Origin: Holophagae bacterium
GTDB taxonomy: Bacteria > Acidobacteriota > Thermoanaerobaculia > Thermoanaerobaculales > Thermoanaerobaculaceae
DNA: 42,431 nucleotides
Direction: 5' to 3'
Assembly (NCBI GenBank): GCA_012516935.1
Contig: JAAYVZ010000022.1
Coordinates: 1 to 42,431, forward strand
Under the pieces are notes generated by a model. That model made no database searches, had not been told where the DNA came from, and was given only the letters and a program-made list of their open reading frames with translations. This document shows, in pieces, positions 15,727 through 23,062 of this stretch. How positions within the stretch are numbered: the stretch's first letter is position 1; the number at the start of each line of letters is the position of its first letter. A program made the translations under genes and the position numbers.

Positions 15727-17645
15727 AAAGGCCTCCGCGGCGGGATGATGGGCTGGATCGCAGCGATGTCGACCCAGGCCTGGTCGCCGACCCGGTCGAG
15801 CCACTCGTCCCGGGTACGGTCCGCCGCCTCGCGCACGAGCCCGAGCCCCCGCTGACGGTCCCCGCAGCACAGCAGCAGGTTGCCGCTATGGGCGAGGACG
15901 TCGGCGGCACCAGGGGAGGCGGCGAGCGCCTGATCGACGAGCTCCGGCACGCCAGCGCAGCTCCCGAGCCCGACCGCGATGTGGCCGAGCACGAGGCTGT
16001 AGCCGGCTTTGAGGTCGCCACCGAGCTGGCTGAGGTCGGAGGCGGCCTGCTGCCACTCGCTGGCCATCGCCCGGTCACCGATCAGTAGCCCCACCTCGGC
16101 GAGCCGCAAGCGCGCCGGCTCGTTGACCGGCTGGAGGCGGAGCGTCTCGGCGTAGTACGCGGCCGCGGTCGGCAGGTCTTCGAGACGCAGGTGTGCCTCG
16201 CCGAGCAAGAACGATACGGGCGGCCAGCTCGCATCGATCGCGCCAGCGGTCGCGAGGTGACGGCGGGCATCTGCTGGCCGGCCCTCCAGCAGGTACGAAA
16301 AGCCGAGCATGAAGTGGCCTCCGAAGTCGACCTCGTTGTGGGCGACCAGGCTGACGGCAACCGATCGCGAGTTCTGCCACACCTCGGCTTGGCGCCGGTC
16401 GAGCCCGACCGCAGCGGTGAGCAGGAGGGCGAGGAGGACGACGGCGGTGCGAGAGTGCTGTAGCCGGGGCTTGGCCGCCGAAGCCACGGCTGCGACCGGT
16501 AGGAGCAGGGCGAGAAACAGGAACCGCGGGGCGAACATGTATCCGAGGTTGGCAACCACGAGGTTGCTGGTCGGGAGCTGGGCGACGTACCACCACAGAA
16601 GGCAGGCTGCGACGACGAGATGGCGCCGCCGGACGAGGGCGGCGACGACCGCTGCCGCGACCGCGAGGTGTGCCGTGACGGCGAGTCCGAGCGGCGCCCA
16701 CGAGGGCGCATCGGGCGGTAGGTAGCGCACGAGCTGCCCTACCGGCAGGACCGTCAGCCGCCACCCTTCGAGCCACAACCGGAGCTGCAGGCCGAGGCTC
16801 GCGATCCAGCTCCCACCCCACCAGGGGGGGGTCGGTACCGCCTCCACGATCGCGGAACGCCACAGCCAGAACCCCGCCGCCAGCATCCAGTACGGGGCGT
16901 GGCGGGCGACGGGCGGCACCCGGATCGTCTGCCGTCGGGCGAGGCGAAAAAGCTCCACGAGGCCGATCAGGACAGGCAGCAACAACCCATGCTCGTAGGC
17001 CAGCATGGCGCCGAGTCCGGCACCGAGGCTGGCGGCCAGATTCCACACTCGGCGCGAGTGGAGCCAACGCAGATGGAGATCGAGTGCCAGGGCCAGCAGC
17101 GCCACGCACATCAGGTTCCCCTGGGCCGCGAGGTAGAGGACGTTTTCGGCCAGTGCCGGGTGCAGCAGCCACACCGTTGCCGCGAGCCACGCGCCGCCGC
17201 CGAATAGCCGCCGGGTCAGGCGCCCCACGAGCCACGCCCCGCACGCGTGAAGCAGCATCGACACCAGGTGGTAGCCCCAGGCGTTGCCGCGGAAGACCGC
17301 GAACTGCAGCGCCCATCCGAGGGTGCGGAGCGGTCGGTACTGCGCCCCGGGTAGGGTACCGGTGGCATCCATCGTCCGAGGGTCGGTGAAGAAACGCCAC
17401 GGTGCCGCGAGCGAGCGCACTGCCGGGTTGGCCGAGAGCGCGATGGCGTCGTCCCAGGCGACGCTGGCGCGCAGCGAGGCGCCGAAGGCGAGGACGAGCA
17501 ACAACCCCAGCACCGCGACTCTGACGGGGACCGAGCCGGCGATCAGCGCCCAGGTCGGGTGGGCGCGCGCCGAGGCTCCCACCGCGGGCCCCGGTGCTGA
17601 GGCGTTGTCATGCTGCTTTCGCTCCGCTCGTCGTCGACGGCTCAC
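15720..17645 (-). CDS. TMTC-like GT-C membrane protein with C-terminal TPRs
   Basis: A 641-residue integral membrane protein. After a basic cytoplasmic start there are about ten transmembrane helices, then from about residue 440 several TPR-type helix pairs (FMLGFSYLLEGRPADARRHL, SFLLGEAHLRLEDLPTAAAYYAETLRLQP). The first external loop has W-D65-D66 in SVAWDDAIALSANPAV and then QYRPLRTLGWALQF and NAWGYHLVSMLLH. These are the features of the TMTC/O-mannosyltransferase-like GT-C family, which uses a lipid-linked sugar to glycosylate proteins outside the cytoplasm. GTG 17645 is the likely start; the minus-strand TAACGT lies eight bases before it. Whether this protein is an active transferase and what it modifies cannot be told from sequence. 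Confidence 0.75.
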   Translation of the reverse strand: MSRRRRAERKQHDNASAPGPAVGASARAHPTWALIAGSVPVRVAVLGLLLVLAFGASLRASVAWDDAIALSANPAVRSLAAPWRFFTDPRTMDATGTLPGAQYRPLRTLGWALQFAVFRGNAWGYHLVSMLLHACGAWLVGRLTRRLFGGGAWLAATVWLLHPALAENVLYLAAQGNLMCVALLALALDLHLRWLHSRRVWNLAASLGAGLGAMLAYEHGLLLPVLIGLVELFRLARRQTIRVPPVARHAPYWMLAAGFWLWRSAIVEAVPTPPWWGGSWIASLGLQLRLWLEGWRLTVLPVGQLVRYLPPDAPSWAPLGLAVTAHLAVAAAVVAALVRRRHLVVAACLLWWYVAQLPTSNLVVANLGYMFAPRFLFLALLLPVAAVASAAKPRLQHSRTAVVLLALLLTAAVGLDRRQAEVWQNSRSVAVSLVAHNEVDFGGHFMLGFSYLLEGRPADARRHLATAGAIDASWPPVSFLLGEAHLRLEDLPTAAAYYAETLRLQPVNEPARLRLAEVGLLIGDRAMASEWQQAASDLSQLGGDLKAGYSLVLGHIAVGLGSCAGVPELVDQALAASPGAADVLAHSGNLLLCCGDRQRGLGLVREAADRTRDEWLDRVGDQAWVDIAAIQPIIPPRRPFR

Positions 17646-17895
17646 GGTTGCCTACGTTATCAGAGAGCAGCCAGACGGGCGCCGACCGGTGCGATCTCGG
17701 GGAGGCCCACATCCGTCAACGGCAGCGACCCGGGCTCGATCCCATCGCCAGGCGGAGGGTGACCGGCGGGTGACAGAGGGGCTACCGGTGACAGCCGGAT
17801 GGATCGGTGGGAGAATGACAGGCGGAGCTCGAGGCACACGCAACCGGCAGGCCGGCTCGACTGGTGGTCGGGCCGCGGTGAGCAGGGGGAGAGGC

Positions 17896-18534
17896 ATGAG
17901 TTTGGGCATGATCATCGGCACGATCGTGATCTTCGTTGCCAGCCTCGCCGTGATGGTGGCCGGGATCGTGACGCTCGTGCTCGCCTTCCGGCAAAGCCTC
18001 GGGTGGGGCCTGCTGGTGCTCTTCGTGCCGTTCGCCAACCTCTACTTCCTCTTCAGGTTGTGGCCGGAGACGAAGCGCGTGGTGCAGGTCATGCTGGTCG
18101 GTCTGGGAGGGTTGCTGCTGGGCCTCGTGGTGCTCCTGACCTCGGCGGCGATCACCGGTAGCCGGCAGAAAGCCGGACAATCGGCGGCCGCTGGTGGGCG
18201 GTCTTCAACGCCGGAAGCGGTGTGGCCGCCTGTCGTCGCCCAACCAGCTCCGACGCCGACGCCGCTGCCGGAGCTGCCCATCGAACTTCCCGAGCCGACT
18301 CCGAAACCCACGCTGTCGCGGCCGCTTCCGCTGTCGCAGGCAGACGACTACCTGGGTCTCATGGTCGAGTTGGTGACGCGCGATGGCGCCACCTCGCGGG
18401 TCGTTCTTTCCGAGGTGACCGCCACCCACGTGCGGGTTGCCGAGCCGTATGGCGGTGGCGGGATCACCTACTCGATCCCACGCGAAAAGGTCGTGGGGTT
18501 CAGGCCGCTCCGCCCTCGCTCCCCGGCTCGCTGA
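17896..18534 (+). CDS. Three-helix membrane protein with C-terminal small beta-barrel
   Basis: A 212-residue protein of unknown function. It has three transmembrane segments (about residues 5-32, 36-55 and 62-84), a flexible Pro-rich linker at about 108-140 (PAPTPTPLPELPIELPEPTP) and a C-terminal domain of about 60 residues predicted as all-beta (LMVELVTRDGATSRVVLSEV, THVRVAEPY, GITYSIPREKVVGFRP). That last part resembles Sm-like or SH3-like small barrels by strand pattern only. ATG 17896 has a strong GGGGGAGAGG site. The open frame extends upstream but without a membrane or domain signal. It is divergent from the TMTC-like gene, so a joint role in the envelope is possible. Confidence 0.65.
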   Translation: MSLGMIIGTIVIFVASLAVMVAGIVTLVLAFRQSLGWGLLVLFVPFANLYFLFRLWPETKRVVQVMLVGLGGLLLGLVVLLTSAAITGSRQKAGQSAAAGGRSSTPEAVWPPVVAQPAPTPTPLPELPIELPEPTPKPTLSRPLPLSQADDYLGLMVELVTRDGATSRVVLSEVTATHVRVAEPYGGGGITYSIPREKVVGFRPLRPRSPAR

Positions 18535-18544
18535 GGGCGGGTGC

Positions 18545-18620
18545 CTCGATCGGGCCGACCGGCAGCGATCGAGCCTGATCGTGGCCCTGACCCGGATACT
18601 GGCCTCCCGACCCGGAGGCC
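18545..18620. terminator. Two perfect hairpins between convergent genes
   Basis: CTCGATCG (18545-18552) pairs with CGATCGAG (18566-18573), and GGCCTCC (18601-18607) pairs with GGAGGCC (18614-18620) around six bases. They lie just after the membrane protein gene and before the end of the leftward response regulator, and could stop transcription from both sides. No T tract is present. Confidence 0.45.
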
Positions 18621-18671
18621 TCTCGGTTATCGGCGATCTGGAGGGTGGGGGAGAGGCAAGCCCCTTCCCGC

Positions 18672-21059
18672 CTACTCCGCATCCTGCTCCAGCTCCGCAA
18701 TGCGCCGCCGCACCAGCATCTCGGCCATGTCGGGGAGGATCTCCCAGGCGATCCGCTCGATGATCGGTGTGGCGAGCTGGAGGACACGCTGAGCGACCTG
18801 CTCGAGCGCCGCCTCCGACAGCTCACCCGACGTGCTCGCCGGGGTCGGCTCAGCCGCGGGGAGGATGGCCTTGACACGCTCGAGAACCCGGGCGATCTCG
18901 CTCTCCGGTAGCACCGGTGGCGGAGGTTCCGGCAAGGCACCGAGGACGTGCCCGACGACGCGGTTGATCTCGCTGTCGGACAGCTCGACCGGTGGCGGGA
19001 CCGGCGCAGGCAACAGCTCGAGCGCCCGGTGGGCGACGTATTCGACCTCTTCCTCGGCGAGCTTCGGGGGTGGAGGGGGTGGCAGGACCTCCATGATCCT
19101 GGCCGCGACCCGCTGGATGTCGCCCTCCTCCAGCTCGTACGACAGCGGTGGGAGTTCGGGGGGCGGTGGCGGCGGGATGAGCAGCACGGCCCGCTCCGCC
19201 ACGGCGGTGATCTGCGCATCGGTCAGCTCGACGAAGGAGGTTTGCGGGATACGGGCCAGCACGCGATCTGCCACGAGCCCGATCAGCTCGTCGCTGACGG
19301 GTGTGGCGCCAGCGGTCGGCTCCGGCATCGCAGTTTCCGCCGTGGGCGGTGCCATCGCGAGAGTCGGTATGGCCTCGGGTACGGGCTCGCCCGCGGTCGC
19401 CGTGGGTGCGGGTTCTGCAATCGGTTCGGTCGCCGGCTCGGGGACCGGTACGGCTTCCAGCAAGGGCTCGGGCGCTGCCGCCAACGGCTCGGGCTCCGAT
19501 ACTGGCTGAGCCGGCGGCACCTCGGTGCCCGGCAACCAATCCTCGGCCGCTGGCTCCGGAAGGGCTGGCTCGGCGGTCTCCGCCGAGAACACCTCCAGCT
19601 CCGGCTGTGGTGTCTCCCCGGGCCCGATGGCCAGGGGCATCGACCCATCGACGACCTCCGGGATCGCTGCCTCGGGCGGCGCCGGGATTGGCTCGGGGGC
19701 CGCCACGGGCCGAGCTTCCTCGGGGGCCACGAGGTCGGCGATCGGTTCCGTAAGAGCCTCTTGTCTCAGCTCCGTGATCGGCGGCTGGGGCTCGGCTACG
19801 GGGGCCTGCTCGGTCGCTGTGGCCTCGCTCGTTCCGATGCCGACCTCAAACCCGGGTTCGGGATGCGTCTGGAATGCATCTTCCTCGGGGAGAAGCGGCG
19901 ATCCTCCCGCGAGCTCGGCCGCCTCGGCAGTGGCCGACCTGCTCACCTCCCACGCCGCCGCGATCGACTCGCGAGCCGGATTGAGCTGCGGAAGCTCCTG
20001 GACAGTCGCGGGCGGAGCCGGATCCGCTGGCCACGTCCCGATCACCGGCTCCTCGCGTGCCTCGGTCTCCTCCCAGGCGGGAGGCGGACCGAAGTCGGCG
20101 AGCGCGTGGGCGTCCTCCGGGGCTGGCAGTGCCCCTACCTCAGGTGCCACCTCCGTGGCGCCAACCGCGGGCGGCTGCTCGAAAGCCGCCGGCTCGGCCG
20201 AGGCATCGAACGGGGCCTCGACGGACCGCGCCTGGAGCTCGGCTGACTCTTCCCACGCTTGCAACAACGGAGGCGGCTCATCGTCGGTGACCGCAGCGGT
20301 TGGCTCCGGGGCGAGCTCCTCGGGCACGGGAACAGGGGCCTCGGATGACTCGAAGAAATCGCCATGCATCGAGCCGACCTCAGGCTTCTCGGCCTCGAGG
20401 CGTTTGATCCACGAGTCGTAGGTGGCGGCAGACGCCTCGCCCTCGACCGCTGGCGCTGCCTCGCTCGAGCCGCCGGGCTCGCAGCCGGGCTCCGCGCTGG
20501 GTGTGGGCTCGGAGGGCCGTTCGCCGACCCCCGTCATCTCGATGCCGTGATCGGGGATCTGCGGCTCAGCGGGAGCCTCGGGCACCATTTGGTCGAAGCC
20601 GGTGGTGGTGAACTCAATCCCCGGCACCCCGTCGGGGACCCCGAGGCCCGGGAAGAACGACGGCTCCGGCTCGGCGACCTGCGGAGCGCTGGCCCGCCGG
20701 ATGAGGTCCTCGACCACGGTCACCAGCTCTCGGCCTTCGAACGGTTTCGTGACGATGGCGTCGCACCCTGCAGCCAGGGCGCGATCACGATCGAACGGCT
20801 CGAACGTGCCGGTCAACAAAGCCACGGGGATGTGCAGTGTGGAGGGATCGGATTTCAGCGTCTGGCACACCTCGTAGCCGTTGAGGTCCGGCATCACGAC
20901 GTCGCACAGGACGACGTCGGGGCGCACCTCCGGCAGCCTTCGCAGCAGCTCGCGGCCGCTCGAGAGCGCTACGACCTGGTGGTCTGTCTCGCCAAAAGTG
21001 AGCTCCACGACCTTCTGGATCGTGATGCTGTCGTCCGCCAGCAAAATCGTGCCACCCAT
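18672..21059 (-). CDS. Response regulator with long Pro/Glu linker and C-terminal helical repeats
   Basis: A 795-residue protein in three parts. Residues 1-125 are a complete receiver: acidic pair D9/D10 (LLADDSITIQKVVELTF), phosphoacceptor D53 in VVLCDVVMPDLNGYEV, T in LLTGTFE and K in VTKPFEG. About residues 130-588 are a low-complexity Ala/Pro/Glu-rich stretch. Residues 589-795 contain about six copies of a 25-31 residue unit, roughly L-x-x-x-E-I-x-x-V-A-x-R-V-L-x-L-L followed by P-rich spacers such as PPPPPP, and end with TPIIERIAWEILPDMAEMLV. No DNA-binding or enzymatic output is visible, so it probably works by protein contacts. ATG 21059 is chosen because GAGGTG lies just upstream and the receiver begins MGGTILLADDS. 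It follows the phosphoesterase gene after two bases and should share its operon. Confidence 0.85.
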   Translation of the reverse strand: MGGTILLADDSITIQKVVELTFGETDHQVVALSSGRELLRRLPEVRPDVVLCDVVMPDLNGYEVCQTLKSDPSTLHIPVALLTGTFEPFDRDRALAAGCDAIVTKPFEGRELVTVVEDLIRRASAPQVAEPEPSFFPGLGVPDGVPGIEFTTTGFDQMVPEAPAEPQIPDHGIEMTGVGERPSEPTPSAEPGCEPGGSSEAAPAVEGEASAATYDSWIKRLEAEKPEVGSMHGDFFESSEAPVPVPEELAPEPTAAVTDDEPPPLLQAWEESAELQARSVEAPFDASAEPAAFEQPPAVGATEVAPEVGALPAPEDAHALADFGPPPAWEETEAREEPVIGTWPADPAPPATVQELPQLNPARESIAAAWEVSRSATAEAAELAGGSPLLPEEDAFQTHPEPGFEVGIGTSEATATEQAPVAEPQPPITELRQEALTEPIADLVAPEEARPVAAPEPIPAPPEAAIPEVVDGSMPLAIGPGETPQPELEVFSAETAEPALPEPAAEDWLPGTEVPPAQPVSEPEPLAAAPEPLLEAVPVPEPATEPIAEPAPTATAGEPVPEAIPTLAMAPPTAETAMPEPTAGATPVSDELIGLVADRVLARIPQTSFVELTDAQITAVAERAVLLIPPPPPPELPPLSYELEEGDIQRVAARIMEVLPPPPPPKLAEEEVEYVAHRALELLPAPVPPPVELSDSEINRVVGHVLGALPEPPPPVLPESEIARVLERVKAILPAAEPTPASTSGELSEAALEQVAQRVLQLATPIIERIAWEILPDMAEMLVRRRIAELEQDAE

Positions 21060-21061
21060 TT

Positions 21062-21841
21062 TCACCTCGCAGCGGTGTTGCTCTCCCGACCTTGGTACCA
21101 CGATCGGGATGCAGTGTCAACGAATTGGCCAACGTCATCGGGCTCGGCTCGGATCGCTCCGTCGGACCCCACCCAGGTCGTCGCCCGGGTCTCGAGCCAA
21201 GCCGGTAGCACGAGCGCCTCGCGTTGGCCGTCGACGAATCGCCAGGAGCGGTGGAAGTGGCCCCAGAGCACGACGTCGACTCCGGCTCTGAAGTGCCGCC
21301 TCGCCGCCTGCTCGAGCAGCACCTCGGGCAGCGCCCGTCGGTAGGAGAAGTTGGTCCGAGCGAGCTGCGCCTCGGTGCCATGGACGATGCGCTGTGCCAG
21401 CCGACGCGGCAACAGCCGGGCCCAGAGGCGGGCCGGTCGGCTCTTGGAGAGACGACGCCAGAACCGGTAGCGGCGATCGGCGCGGTTGATCGTATCCCCG
21501 TGCTCGCACAGGAAGCGGCGGCCGCCGGCCGAAAAGGAGTGGACCGGGCCGGCCCGGTCGCAGAACGGGGAGAGCTCGTCGGTATCGAGGAAGAAGTCGC
21601 GGTTGCCCTCCACCATCACGACTCGGATGCCAGAGGTGCGCAAGGCGGCGAGCTGTGCGAGCCCGCTCCGCACCGACTCGTCCCAGAAACGGGAGAAGCC
21701 CACGAGAGCCCTGAAGACGTCGCCGAGCAGCACGAGCTCCTCGGCCCCACGGTGCCGCACGGCCTCCAAAGCCTGCACGAACGCCGCGCTGTCGCCAGGG
21801 CGCTGTCCCAGATGGAGGTCGGCCAAGATGGCGCGCAGCAC
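21062..21841 (-). CDS. LpxH-like metallophosphoesterase
   Basis: A calcineurin-type phosphoesterase of 259 residues from GTG 21841 (264 from ATG 21856). Metal and phosphate motifs appear in order: ILADLHLG, LVLLGDVFRALVG, MVEGNRDFF, FLCEHGDTI and VVLWGHFHRSW. The GNRDFF and LPAWLETRATTW wording is close to UDP-2,3-diacylglucosamine pyrophosphatase LpxH/LpxI-type enzymes that cut the lipid A precursor. The usual GDxFD is GDVFR here, a change near the second metal that weakens a strict LpxH assignment. GTG 21841 is favoured because TAGCAT lies five bases ahead of it, giving a leaderless transcript. The end leaves only two bases before the response regulator ATG. Confidence 0.75.
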   Translation of the reverse strand: MLRAILADLHLGQRPGDSAAFVQALEAVRHRGAEELVLLGDVFRALVGFSRFWDESVRSGLAQLAALRTSGIRVVMVEGNRDFFLDTDELSPFCDRAGPVHSFSAGGRRFLCEHGDTINRADRRYRFWRRLSKSRPARLWARLLPRRLAQRIVHGTEAQLARTNFSYRRALPEVLLEQAARRHFRAGVDVVLWGHFHRSWRFVDGQREALVLPAWLETRATTWVGSDGAIRAEPDDVGQFVDTASRSWYQGRESNTAAR

Positions 21842-21846
21842 GGCCC

Positions 21847-21856
21847 ATGCTAGCAT
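21847..21856. promoter_or_regulatory. Palindromic shared minus-10 element
   Basis: ATGCTAGCAT is a perfect 10-bp palindrome and presents TAGCAT, a minus-10-like hexamer, on both strands. It sits 20 bases before the rightward epimerase start (GTG 21877) and five bases before the leftward phosphoesterase start (GTG 21841). No clear minus-35 element is seen on either side. Confidence 0.4.
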
Positions 21857-21876
21857 TCCGCGGGTCGGAGGGTGAG

Positions 21877-22869
21877 GTGGTACGGACCTCGCAGGCACGC
21901 AGGAAACGTCAGCCTGCAGCGGCACACAAGACCACGCTGCCAGCTCGGGCGCCGGTGCAGCGGGTGCTCGTGACCGGCGCGAGCGGTTTCGTGGGTCGGC
22001 GGGTGCTGGCTTCGTTGCGCGCCCAGGGGACCGAGGTCGTGGCGGTCTCGCGGCGGGCCCGCCGGGGGCAGGCCGCGCCCGGTATCATCCAGGTGGCGGC
22101 CGACATCGCCGGTGACGGCTGGATCGAGTGGGCCGCCGGTTGCACGGCGGCGATTCACCTGGTCGGGATCGTTCGCGAGGTCCCGCGGCAGGGCATGACC
22201 TTCGACGGTGTCCATCGCGTGTTGACGATGCGGGTCGTGGAGGCCTGCCACCGGCTCGGGATCCGGCGCCTCGTCCACGTGTCGGCGCTGGGTGCACGTT
22301 CTGACGGGACGACTGCCTATCAGCGCACCAAGTTCGTCGCCGAGGAGCTCGTCCGCTCGTCCGGCCTGCGATGGACGATCTTCAGACCGTCAATGATCTT
22401 CGGCCCGGGCGATGGGTTCGAGAGGTCGATCGTGCCGGTCATGCGCCGGCTTCGGGTGTTTCCCGTGTTCGGCGACGGGCAGACGAAGCTGCAGCCAGTG
22501 TCGGTCGAAGAGGTGGCGCGCTGCCTCGTCGCCGCGGTCGAGTGTGAGGCGTGCGAGAGCCAGATCTTCGACCTCGGCGGCCCCGAGGCGCTGAGCTACG
22601 ACGAGGTGCTGCGGCGAACGGCGCGGGCGCTCGGTCTCCGCCGGCGCTTCGTCCACCTTCCCGTGGGGCTGTCGAGAGTCCTGCTGGCGATCGCCGAACG
22701 GCTCGGTGCCGTGTCCGTGACGCGCGACCAGCTCACCATGCTCCTCGAAGGCGCGACCTGCGAGACCGGCCCCACGGAGCTCGCCTTCGGCGTGCCGCAG
22801 CAGCGCTATGAAGGGCCGGTTTGGCTGCGGTCTACCTGTACCGAGGGGGGACGGGTGGCCGGCACCTAA
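21877..22869 (+). CDS. NAD(P)-dependent epimerase-like atypical SDR (NDUFA9/YbjT-like)
   Basis: A 330-residue Rossmann protein. The dinucleotide motif is VLVTGASGFVGRRVL, followed by AAIHLVGIVRE, RLVHVSALGA and YQRTKFVAEELVRSSGLRWTIFRPSMIFGPGDGF. This is the pattern of atypical SDRs related to complex I subunit NDUFA9 and to sugar epimerase-like proteins; the catalytic tyrosine is partly conserved as Y-x-x-T-K, so it may bind NAD(P) without classic epimerase activity. GTG 21877 is preferred over ATG 21847 because GGAGG lies six bases upstream of it. The first 25 residues are basic and flexible. Substrate unknown. Confidence 0.8.
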   Translation: MVRTSQARRKRQPAAAHKTTLPARAPVQRVLVTGASGFVGRRVLASLRAQGTEVVAVSRRARRGQAAPGIIQVAADIAGDGWIEWAAGCTAAIHLVGIVREVPRQGMTFDGVHRVLTMRVVEACHRLGIRRLVHVSALGARSDGTTAYQRTKFVAEELVRSSGLRWTIFRPSMIFGPGDGFERSIVPVMRRLRVFPVFGDGQTKLQPVSVEEVARCLVAAVECEACESQIFDLGGPEALSYDEVLRRTARALGLRRRFVHLPVGLSRVLLAIAERLGAVSVTRDQLTMLLEGATCETGPTELAFGVPQQRYEGPVWLRSTCTEGGRVAGT

Positions 22870-22961
22870 CGATACGTGCGGTACGGCCTTCTGTCGCCTC
22901 GCTGACGCCGCTCGGCGGCGGGACCCGTAGGCGGGCGGGTCGGGGGAGCCGCGACGGCCGA

Positions 22962-22996
22962 GAGCCCGCGGCAACGCCGGGCTCGTCGTCGAGCCC
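22962..22996. terminator. Overlapping alternative hairpins between convergent genes
   Basis: GAGCCCG (22962-22968) can pair with CGGGCTC (22978-22984), and the same GGGCTC (22979-22984) can instead pair with GAGCCC (22991-22996). They lie between the epimerase-like gene and the diguanylate cyclase, which converge. Termination in both directions is plausible; no T tract follows. Confidence 0.4.
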
Positions 22997-23062
22997 GACC
23001 GATTCCAGAGCTGGTTCGGCCGCAGCCGGCTCAGGCAGCGGACCCCTGGTGCGAACCGAGTA

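Noticed and set aside
18948-20246. Plus-strand open frame of about 430 codons opposite the response regulator linker
   Set aside because: It mirrors the low-complexity Pro/Glu/Ala codons of the real gene and has no recognisable content.
18675-20400. Tandem DNA repeat or CRISPR-like array in the response regulator gene
   Set aside because: The repetition is at the protein level (Ala/Pro/Glu codons and degenerate helical units); the DNA units vary in length and sequence and there are no spacers.
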